This document shows, piece after piece, positions 52,028 through 59,683 of a stretch of DNA of 59,683 nt (position 1 is its first letter; each line of letters starts with the position of its first letter). The notes under the pieces were generated by a model, which was given only the letters and a program-made list of their open reading frames with translations, searched no databases and had not been told where the DNA came from. The DNA lies in assembly GCA_036268875.1 (NCBI GenBank), contig DATATI010000008.1, forward strand, positions 1-59,683, given 5' to 3'. The position numbers and the translations under genes were made by a program. The DNA is from Polyangia bacterium (GTDB lineage Bacteria; Myxococcota_A; Polyangia; Fen-1088).

Positions 52028-54112
52028 ATGCTCTCTTCAGATTCCGCTTCGAAGGGTGATACCCCGGCGCTGATCGCCAAGGTGGCGGCGCTGCAGAACC
52101 TCAAAGAGTACGCCGAGCTGAACTGGAACGGCAGCTTCGAGGACTACCTGAATCTGGTGCGCAAGAACCCGGCGGTCACACGCTCGGCGTTCCAGCGCGT
52201 CTACGACATGATCTTGTCGTACGGCCAGGAAGAGTACATCGACAACAAGAAGCGCCTCAGCCGCTATAACTTCTTCAAGGACGAACACCACGGCGGGCGC
52301 GACGCCATCTATGGTCTGGACATCCCGCTGATGCGCCTGGTGTCCGTCCTGCAAAGCGCGGCGCAGCGCTATGGCACCGAGCGGCGGGTGATCTTGCTGC
52401 ACGGCCCGGTCGGCAGCTCGAAGTCGACGATCGCCCGGCTCATCAAGCGCGGCCTGGAAGAATATTCACGGACGCCGGAAGGCGCGCTTTACACCTATGA
52501 ATGGGTGTTGCCGGATCACCTGCACCACGTCGCGGGCGGTCAGGGCGGGTTCAAGTGCCCGATGCACGAGGAGCCCCTGCGCCTGATCCCGGTCGAGTGG
52601 CGTGAGAAGGCCCTGGTCGAGCTCGGCATCAACGTGCCGGGCAAGCAGCCGGTGCTCATCGAGGGCGATCTGGATCCGGCCTGCCGCCTGATCTTCCGCG
52701 AGCTGATGGCCCATTACAAGGGCAGCTGGGCCGACGCGGTCAAGCACATCCGCGTCCGCCGCTTGATCTTGTCGGAGCAGGATCGGGTCGGCATCGGGAC
52801 CTTCCAACCCAAGGACGAAAAGAACCAGGATTCGACCGAGCTGACCGGCGACATCAACTATCGCAAGATCGCCGAGTTTGGTTCGGACAGCGATCCGCGG
52901 GCGTTCAACTTTGACGGCGAGTTCAACATCGCCAATCGCGGCGTCATCGAGTTCATCGAGGTGCTGAAGCTGGACGTGGCCTTCTTGTACGATCTGCTGG
53001 GCGCCTCGCAGGAGCACAAGATCAAGCCGAAGAAGTTCGCCCAGACCGACATCGACGAGGTCATCCTGGGCCACACCAACGAGGCCGAGTACAAGAAGTT
53101 GCTATCGAACGAGTTCATGGAGGCCTTGCGCGACCGCACGGTGAAGATCGACATCCCGTACATCACGCGCGTCTCGGAAGAACAGCGGATCTATGCCAAG
53201 GATTACAACACTGGAAAAATCCGCGGCAAGCACATCGCCCCGCACACGCTGGAGATGGCCGCCACCTGGGCGGTGCTGACCCGCCTGGAGGATCCGAAGA
53301 AGCACCAGCTGACGTTGGTGCAGAAGATGAAGCTGTACGACGGCAAGACGCTGCCCGGTTTCACCCAGGACAACATCAAAGAGCTGCGCAAAGAGGCCAT
53401 GCGCGAGGGCATGGACGGCATCTCCCCCCGTTACATCCAGGACAAGATCTCGAACGCCCTGGTCAGCGACAAGGGCGAGGGCTGCGTGAACCCGTTCATG
53501 GTGATGAACGAGCTCGAGTCAGGGCTGCGCCACCATTCGCTCATCACCAACGACGAACAGCGCCGGCACTTTGGCGTGCTGCTGGGTCTGGTCAAGCAAG
53601 AGTACGAGGACGTCGTGAAGAACGAGGTCCAGCGGGCCATCAGCGCCGACGAGGAAGCCATCGCCAAGCTGTGCGCCAACTATATCGACAACATCAAGGC
53701 GTATACGCAACGCGAGCGGGTGAAGAACAAGTACACCGGCCAGGACGAGGACGCCGACGAGCGGTTGATGCGCTCGATCGAAGAGAAGATCGACATCCCC
53801 GATTCGCGCAAGGACGACTTCCGCCGCGAGATCATGAACTACATCGGCGCGCTGGCCATCGAAGGGCGGCAGTTCGACTTTCGCACCAACGAACGGCTGC
53901 AAAAGGCGCTTGAGCTGAAGCTGTTCGAGGATCAAAAGGATTCGATCAAGCTGACCAGCCTGGTTTCGGCCGTCGTCGATCGCGACACGCAGGAGAAGAT
54001 CGACGTGGTCAAGAACCGGATGATCCGCAACTACGGCTACTGCGAGATCTGTTCGACCGACGTCTTGAACTTCGTGGCCAGCATCTTCGCGAGAGGCGAC
54101 GTCAAGGACTAG
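52028..54112 (+). CDS. prkA: PrkA-type serine protein kinase / AAA+ protein
   Basis: 694 residues, slightly longer than the usual 640-660. Residues 1-100 carry the PrkA N-terminal region; Walker A GPVGSSKS at 126-133 belongs to its AAA-like ATPase domain, and the C-terminal PrkA domain covers about 420-690. Family members (YeaG in E. coli, PrkA in Bacillus) act in nitrogen or carbon starvation and early sporulation; both protein kinase and Lon-like protease activities have been reported. It is the first gene of prkA-orf71-yeaH-spoVR, the conserved stress set. Confidence 0.95.
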   Translation: MLSSDSASKGDTPALIAKVAALQNLKEYAELNWNGSFEDYLNLVRKNPAVTRSAFQRVYDMILSYGQEEYIDNKKRLSRYNFFKDEHHGGRDAIYGLDIPLMRLVSVLQSAAQRYGTERRVILLHGPVGSSKSTIARLIKRGLEEYSRTPEGALYTYEWVLPDHLHHVAGGQGGFKCPMHEEPLRLIPVEWREKALVELGINVPGKQPVLIEGDLDPACRLIFRELMAHYKGSWADAVKHIRVRRLILSEQDRVGIGTFQPKDEKNQDSTELTGDINYRKIAEFGSDSDPRAFNFDGEFNIANRGVIEFIEVLKLDVAFLYDLLGASQEHKIKPKKFAQTDIDEVILGHTNEAEYKKLLSNEFMEALRDRTVKIDIPYITRVSEEQRIYAKDYNTGKIRGKHIAPHTLEMAATWAVLTRLEDPKKHQLTLVQKMKLYDGKTLPGFTQDNIKELRKEAMREGMDGISPRYIQDKISNALVSDKGEGCVNPFMVMNELESGLRHHSLITNDEQRRHFGVLLGLVKQEYEDVVKNEVQRAISADEEAIAKLCANYIDNIKAYTQRERVKNKYTGQDEDADERLMRSIEEKIDIPDSRKDDFRREIMNYIGALAIEGRQFDFRTNERLQKALELKLFEDQKDSIKLTSLVSAVVDRDTQEKIDVVKNRMIRNYGYCEICSTDVLNFVASIFARGDVKD

Positions 54113-54123
54113 GAGCGCGGCCA

Positions 54124-54339
54124 ATGGAAAACAGGACGGCTCCCGTGACGGTCGAGATGAACGGCACGGCCGCGCAGCTGCTGGTCAAGCTGATGGCTGA
54201 TCTCGGCACCGATCAGCCGATGGCGGTGCTGACCCGGGCCCTGGGCATGCTGGAACAGGCGCTGGCCGTGCGCGGGCAAGGGCGGCGGTTGGGGGTGTAC
54301 GATCCGCAGAGCGGTCGCTTCATGGACCTGGTGATCTGA
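54124..54339 (+). CDS. Small 71-residue protein between prkA and yeaH, unknown function
   Basis: 71 residues from ATG at 54124 with AGGAG eight bases upstream. A short beta-like start ([13 protein letters not shown]), two helices ([29 protein letters not shown]) and a C-terminal strand pair ([16 protein letters not shown]). The outline recalls ribbon-helix-helix or small adaptor proteins, but no family is recognised. It lies 11 bases after prkA and one base before yeaH, so it is certainly in the operon; a partner or regulator of PrkA or YeaH is plausible. Confidence 0.75.
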   Translation: MENRTAPVTVEMNGTAAQLLVKLMADLGTDQPMAVLTRALGMLEQALAVRGQGRRLGVYDPQSGRFMDLVI

Positions 54340-54340
54340 A

Positions 54341-55450
<1,110 letters not shown>

Positions 55451-55456
55451 GGCGCC

Positions 55457-56950
55457 ATGAAGACGGTCGCCCGCTTGCCCAGTTACCTGGCCGACATCCA
55501 GCGTGAGATCGAAGCGCACGGCCGCGCCTACGGGCTGGATTTCTGGGAGGTCGATTTCGAGATCCTGGACTACAAGCGCATGCAGGAGGTGGCGGCGTTC
55601 GGCGGCTTTCCGGTGCGCTATCCGCACTGGCGGTTCGGGATGGAGTTCGAGCACCTGTCGAAGAGCCATATCTACGGCTTCTCGAAAATCTACGAGATGG
55701 TCATCAACAACAACCCGGCGTACGCCTATCTGCTGGAAGGCAACTCGCTGGTTGATCAGAAGATGGTGATCGCCCACGTGCTGGGGCACGTCGACTTCTT
55801 CAAGAACAACTATTTCTTCTCCAAGACCGACCGCCGGATGATCGACGGCATGGCCAACCACGCCACCCGCGTGCGCCGGCACATGGAACGGCTGGGCATC
55901 GACAAGGTCGAGAGCTTCATCGATTCGTGCTTGTGCCTGGAAAACCTGATCGATCCGATGTCGCCGTTCATCACGCGGCACGCCCCCGAGCGCACCGAGA
56001 AGGAAAAGAAGCAGGACGAGACGCCGGAGATCCCGCGCATCCGCGCCAAGTCGTACATGGACAAGTTCATCAACCCGCCCTCTTACATCGAAGAGCAACG
56101 AAAGAAGATCGAGCGCGAGCGGGACAAACCGAAGAAGCACCCGGAAGAGCCCGAGCGCGACGTGCTGCTGTTTTTGCTGCAGAACGCGCCGCTGGACACC
56201 TGGGAGCGCGACATTTTGGAAATTGTCCGCGACGAGGCCTATTACTTCGCCCCGCAACGCCAGACCAAGGTCCTCAACGAGGGCTGGGCGGCGTACTGGC
56301 ACAGCAAGATCATGACCGAGCGTGCGCTGAAGGCGTCGGAGATCATCGACTACGCCGACCACAACGCCGGCGTGCTGGCCACCGCGCCCGGGCAATGGAA
56401 TCCCTACAAGGTCGGCATCGAGCTGCTTCGCCACGTGGAAGAACGCTGGGACAAGGGCCGCTTTGGCCGCGAGTGGAACGAGTGCCAGAGCCTGGACGAG
56501 CGGCGGACCTGGGATCTGCGGCTCGGCCTGGGCCGCAGGAAGATCTTCGAAGTGCGCAAGCTTTACAACGATGTCACCTTCATCGACGAGTTCTTCACCA
56601 TGGACTTTTGCCAGCAGCACAAGTTCTTCTCGTTCTCGATGAACGAACGGTCGGGGAACTACGAGATCGACTCGCGCGAGTTCCAGAAGATCAAAAACAA
56701 GATCCTCTTCCAGCTCACCAACTTTGGCGATCCGTTCATCCTTGTCGAGGACGCCAACCACGACAACCGCGGCGAGCTTTTGCTGCGCCACCGCCACGAG
56801 GGCATCGACCTGGACGTCGAGCACGCCCGCGCCACGCTGGCGGCGATGGGCCGGGTGTGGCGGCGCCCGGTCAATCTGCTGACCGTCGTCGAGGGCAAGA
56901 TCAAGATGCTCCGCTTCGACGGCAAAGAGCACACGGACAAGACGCTCTGA
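55457..56950 (+). CDS. spoVR: SpoVR family protein (YcgB-like)
   Basis: 497 residues, typical of SpoVR/YcgB. Conserved parts include [41 protein letters not shown] with an H-x3-H-like pair, and [13 protein letters not shown]. Bacillus SpoVR is needed for spore cortex formation. In a myxobacterium-like cell the set prkA-yeaH-spoVR may act in starvation or sporulation. Confidence 0.95.
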   Translation: MKTVARLPSYLADIQREIEAHGRAYGLDFWEVDFEILDYKRMQEVAAFGGFPVRYPHWRFGMEFEHLSKSHIYGFSKIYEMVINNNPAYAYLLEGNSLVDQKMVIAHVLGHVDFFKNNYFFSKTDRRMIDGMANHATRVRRHMERLGIDKVESFIDSCLCLENLIDPMSPFITRHAPERTEKEKKQDETPEIPRIRAKSYMDKFINPPSYIEEQRKKIERERDKPKKHPEEPERDVLLFLLQNAPLDTWERDILEIVRDEAYYFAPQRQTKVLNEGWAAYWHSKIMTERALKASEIIDYADHNAGVLATAPGQWNPYKVGIELLRHVEERWDKGRFGREWNECQSLDERRTWDLRLGLGRRKIFEVRKLYNDVTFIDEFFTMDFCQQHKFFSFSMNERSGNYEIDSREFQKIKNKILFQLTNFGDPFILVEDANHDNRGELLLRHRHEGIDLDVEHARATLAAMGRVWRRPVNLLTVVEGKIKMLRFDGKEHTDKTL

Positions 56951-57048
56951 GGGTGGGGGGGCAAATCCACCTCCACGGCTCGATGTGGCGCGGGCCCTCG
57001 GATGGGCGGCCCCGTCACGGCGATTGTGATCCCCACGGGACGCAGATG

Positions 57049-57075
57049 CACCGCTCGCCGCTATTGTGAGCGGTG
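57049..57075. terminator. Possible hairpin between spoVR and the convergent pseudogene
   Basis: CACCGCTC (57049-57056) pairs perfectly with GAGCGGTG (57068-57075) across an 11-base loop. There is no T-run on either side, so termination here is uncertain. The 142-base gap 56951-57092 holds nothing else I recognise. Confidence 0.3.
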
Positions 57076-57092
57076 ACATCGGTCCGTTCAGC

Positions 57093-57637
57093 CTATAGCT
57101 CGTCGGTGTCGCAGATGAACTTGTTTTGATCGATGCGAATTCCCGCCATTGCGTACTGGAAGGAAGTGTCATTGCTCCCACAGACATGCCCGACGCCGTC
57201 CTGAGTACCGGTGTCAACGAATTCGTCGGTGGCTATGATTGGATTCGGCGGGTAGATGCAGATTAGCAGATTCAGGTCGGCGCGAAGTCACCGCATGATG
57301 GAGCCGAGGGGACATGCGTGCATGCTGTTAAGTTGTGTTCCCGTATCCACAAACGAACTGTCGCCAAAACGACTGTCACCGATCGACTGACACTTGAATT
57401 TGTTTTGATCGAACCGCGCGCCAATCATCACGGATGGCGAACCGTTGACGATCGGGCAACAATGCATGGTGACCGCAGAGACAGTACATTGGGTCCGGTG
57501 TCGTAAAAAGCCGCCCCGGAGAAAAGCGCTTGTTGGGCCACGCCCAGGTCATCCACGGCATCATCGGCGCCGCAACCCACAGCGACTGTGGCCACGGCAA
57601 GTGTCGAAAGGGCAACAAATGCGGTCCGCGTACTCAT
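57093..57637 (-). pseudogene. Decayed lipoprotein gene with Met-His-x-Cys-Pro repeats (frameshift plus in-frame stop)
   Basis: The start is clear: ATG at 57637 with AAGGAG upstream and a lipoprotein signal ending in VAVGC. The original frame stops after 69 codons (57428). Near 57485-57500 the sequence homologous to the rest of the protein moves to another frame. There it gives MHCCPIVNGS, then GARFDQNKFKCQ, FVDTGTQLNSMHACP, an in-frame TGA at 57288-57290, and then ATDEFVDTGTQDGVG and GIRIDQNKFICDTDEL before TAG at 57093-57095. The repeated FVDTGTQ, MHxCP and IDQNKFxC elements on both sides of the lesions show that one gene was interrupted. The 57638-57932 gap is the divergent promoter region; I see no gene in it. 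Confidence 0.7.
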
Positions 57638-57932
57638 GGCGATATCTCCTTGTTTGTCCGTGGTTCCAGGTTTGGATGCGCGCCGTGACTACGGGACAAA
57701 GTACAGCGCAGACAGGCTACTAGCTGCCTCGATCGTTTTTCGTTTCCGACTATTCTCAGCGTAGTGCGGACAGCGCACAGATTGGCCAGAGTCGAGTCCT
57801 GTACGGTCGAATTGCCGGGTCCAAAGGTCTCTCGTAGTTAGGCCGACAAAACGTAGCTGTTGACGTCCTCTGGGACCTGGCCGGCAGGGGCGGCGTGTTC
57901 GGCTCCGCTGTCGAACGCGCTATAGCTGTCCG

Positions 57933-58895
57933 GTGAAGAACAGCGCGATGATCGGGGCTGCGTTCTGGTCGGGGGCCCTTTGGCTGGCCCCAGCGGTTTC
58001 AATGGGGTGCCGGGATCAACAGCCGCTGGCGGCCAGTGTGGAGGCGCTTCACGCTGACATCGTTGATTCGGGCCGGAACCCCCATCAATATTTCGGGATG
58101 CATTGCTGCCCGTCGGGGTTCGGCGTGCGCGGATTCAATGTCAGCAAGAACGATCTGCTGTGCCGCCAGGTAAATCAGCAACACGAAGACTGTTTCGTGG
58201 ACGGACCCACCCGCCGCAGCGGCGCCCATGCCTGCCCACAGGGGACGTACCTGCGCGGCATCGATGCGGGCCACGAAGGGCTGACCTGCTGTTATGACCG
58301 GGAGCGAGGTTTCTCAGAATTGCTGTCCGAGACCACCGATCTTGGCCATCAGGAGTTGGGGATGCACGCCTGCCCGGTACCGGCGGGCGCCGGGGACGCG
58401 TTCATGACGGGGCTTGATCTGCCTGCGAATCGTTACTTGTGCGCCGGCGCGCCGGTGACGCCGTCGCCGATTGTCGCCCCGGTGAACATCACATTGAATC
58501 CAGAATCGGCCAGGACGTTTGGCAATTTCGTTCCCGCGACCCCCCACGCAACCTGGAAGGCGGCCGTTCGCAACTGGCTGTCCCGGCAATTTGATCTCTC
58601 GCCATCGGCCCCGTATTTACGGCCGCCAGTGATCACTGTCGACGCCACCGCGGCGGTCGAGGGAGGGGTAACCCGCCGGTTGATTCACTATTCCGTCTTT
58701 GGTAGATGGAATGCCCATTCCGGCGTATGTGTTCTTCCCACCCGGCTTTTCTTCGGACGGCGTCTTCCCGGGCGCATTGGTGGTGCACGGTCACTTTACG
58801 GAGGCAAAAGAAGGTCTGGGCGTGCAGTGGGACAGCGCCTTGCACGCCATTGGGCTGTACCTGGCGCAGCAAGGTTTTGTCACCTTGGCGCCTGA
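57933..58895 (+). CDS. Cys-repeat lipoprotein; N-terminal half of a frameshifted gene
   Basis: Open for 320 codons from GTG 57933 (ATG at 57948 is the alternative start), with a lipoprotein-like signal ending in VSMGC. Residues about 55-170 hold three copies of a Cys-rich repeat: GMHCCPSGFGVRGFN, AHACPQGTYLRGIDAG and GMHACPVPAGAG, each followed about 18 residues later by another Cys. Meaningful coding stops near residue 255 (RRLIHYSVF). The remaining 65 residues are Arg-rich and overlap the hydrolase frame, as expected after a frameshift at about 58698. Before the shift the protein probably continued into the hydrolase at 58699-59571. The repeat matches the neighbouring divergent pseudogene. 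Confidence 0.6.
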   Translation: MKNSAMIGAAFWSGALWLAPAVSMGCRDQQPLAASVEALHADIVDSGRNPHQYFGMHCCPSGFGVRGFNVSKNDLLCRQVNQQHEDCFVDGPTRRSGAHACPQGTYLRGIDAGHEGLTCCYDRERGFSELLSETTDLGHQELGMHACPVPAGAGDAFMTGLDLPANRYLCAGAPVTPSPIVAPVNITLNPESARTFGNFVPATPHATWKAAVRNWLSRQFDLSPSAPYLRPPVITVDATAAVEGGVTRRLIHYSVFGRWNAHSGVCVLPTRLFFGRRLPGRIGGARSLYGGKRRSGRAVGQRLARHWAVPGAARFCHLGA

Positions 58896-59571
58896 CACCC
58901 GCACATGGGGCAGCTATCTGGTCGCGAATGAAGCAAGCAACGGCCACAATGACGTCGTGGCGGCCGCGCAGTCGGCGGCCGGCGGCAACTTTGGGACGCT
59001 GCCGCAGCAGACGCTGATCGACAACCTGCTCAGCGGCACCGTGCTGGCGAATCAGGCGCAGCTCCGGTCGATCGCGGTGCAGGGCCTGAGCCTGGGATCC
59101 GACCAGGCAATGTGGCTGGCGGCGGTCGACAGCCGGATTGGCGACGCCATCCTGGCCGGCAATTATATTTCGTTCGGATGTCTGAACGATCCCAACTTGA
59201 ATCATTCCTGTCAGACAGTGCCGGGCATGTCGGCGCGGCTGGCCGCGCCAGCCAGCCGGTTGTTGTTGGACGCGGGCGATATCGCCGGCCTGATCGCGCC
59301 ACATCGTCTGTACGCGATGTGGGGCGACGGTGACAGCCAGTTCACGCAAACCATCTTGGGAGCCAGCACCACGTGCGGGCAATCGGCGGCTGACTCTGCA
59401 CGGGCCGTGTATGGCGCCCTGGGTCTGTCTACCGGTTTCGTTGAAGCGCCGATCCACGGAATGGTCCACGAGATCGACACCACGTCGTCATATCAATTCC
59501 TGACTGGTAAGACGCCCGTCGATCAGTTGGATTACGGGACGCAAGTGTCCGTCCGCTGGAGCGCAGTTTGA
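58699..59571 (+). CDS. Alpha/beta hydrolase domain; C-terminal half of a frameshifted gene
   Basis: 290 codons with no convincing ribosome site. The first residues VDGMPIPAYVFFPPGF are what normally follows an RRLIHYSVF-like strand in dienelactone hydrolase/acetyl-xylan-esterase-like proteins, and that strand is present in the other frame just upstream. A single extra or missing base around 58696-58700 explains the split. Nucleophile elbow GLSLGSD near residues 132-138, and a C-terminal IHGMVHEI supplying the His. The fused protein would be a surface lipoprotein esterase with Cys-repeat modules. The 112 bases after its stop (59572-59683) hold nothing I recognise. Confidence 0.65.
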   Translation: MVDGMPIPAYVFFPPGFSSDGVFPGALVVHGHFTEAKEGLGVQWDSALHAIGLYLAQQGFVTLAPDTRTWGSYLVANEASNGHNDVVAAAQSAAGGNFGTLPQQTLIDNLLSGTVLANQAQLRSIAVQGLSLGSDQAMWLAAVDSRIGDAILAGNYISFGCLNDPNLNHSCQTVPGMSARLAAPASRLLLDAGDIAGLIAPHRLYAMWGDGDSQFTQTILGASTTCGQSAADSARAVYGALGLSTGFVEAPIHGMVHEIDTTSSYQFLTGKTPVDQLDYGTQVSVRWSAV

Positions 59572-59683
59572 TTGGCAGGGCGGGCCGGGCGCGGAGCGGC
59601 GAGACTCGCGGGCATGCGTACAAACCGCCTGCTCGCTGCTGACCTGACGCGAAAACACTGGAACGAGAGGAGCGCGGCGCGGG

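Overview
The window looks like a high-GC chromosomal segment from a member of the Myxococcota (former Deltaproteobacteria). The best markers are a CdnL/CarD-type RNA polymerase regulator, a secreted enzyme with a MYXO-CTERM sorting tail, several very long Gly/Ser-rich or Asp/Thr-rich lipoproteins, a pilMNOPQ operon joined to aroK-aroB, and a prkA/yeaH/spoVR operon. Coding density is high, with many ATGA/GTGA stop-start overlaps. I see no rRNA, tRNA, CRISPR array, insertion sequence or phage gene.

Region 1 (1-3598) is the 3' part of a lasso-peptide gene cluster. On the plus strand are the end of a PqqD-like recognition protein (B1) and an HPr-kinase-like protein carrying its own PqqD-like domain. 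On the minus strand are an asparagine-synthetase-like macrolactam synthetase (C), a 60-residue precursor (A) and a transglutaminase-like protease (B2). The three overlap or abut, and the two blocks meet tail to tail. A perfect 15-bp inverted repeat covers the start codon of C. Base composition looks lower in GC here than in the housekeeping part (judged by eye), so acquisition by transfer is possible. The other end of the cluster, where a transporter might lie, is outside the window.

Region 2 (3600-11900) holds a giant FG-GAP lipoprotein, then a minus-strand run of carD/cdnL, a macro-domain protein, etfB, etfA and an alpha/beta hydrolase. Region 3 (11896-15402) is a three-gene operon: an inner-membrane OmpA/MotB-like protein, a predicted outer-membrane beta-barrel and a 13-heme cytochrome c. 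This is a plausible trans-envelope electron conduit. Region 4 (15422-19564, minus) has an M15-like peptidase and three sulfur-handling genes (larE, thiI, cysteine desulfurase). Region 5 (19631-25597, plus) is hrcA-grpE-a short DnaK-like gene-dnaJ, running on into a site-2 protease and a SpoU methyltransferase.

Region 6 (25607-37863) is devoted to envelope and surface: two polytopic membrane proteins (one GT87-like), a MYXO-CTERM heparinase-like lyase, an 1814-residue lipoprotein with four repeated modules, and a Trp-Arg-Gly repeat lipoprotein. Region 7 (37992-41221) holds trpS, a small lipoprotein, a zinc-ribbon-like protein and a sigma-54 activator with a degenerate receiver. Region 8 (41240-48386) is a near-consensus promoter followed by pilM-N-O-P-Q-aroK-aroB and a lipoprotein. 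Region 9 (48417-51915) has a DUF3467 gene divergent from ruvX-mltG-ABC transporter. Region 10 (52028-56950) is prkA, a 71-residue unknown, yeaH and spoVR, a set linked to starvation or sporulation physiology. Region 11 (57093-59571) contains two divergent, decaying relatives that share a Cys-rich Met-His-x-Cys-Pro repeat. One has a frameshift and an in-frame stop; the other has a frameshift separating the repeats from an alpha/beta hydrolase domain.
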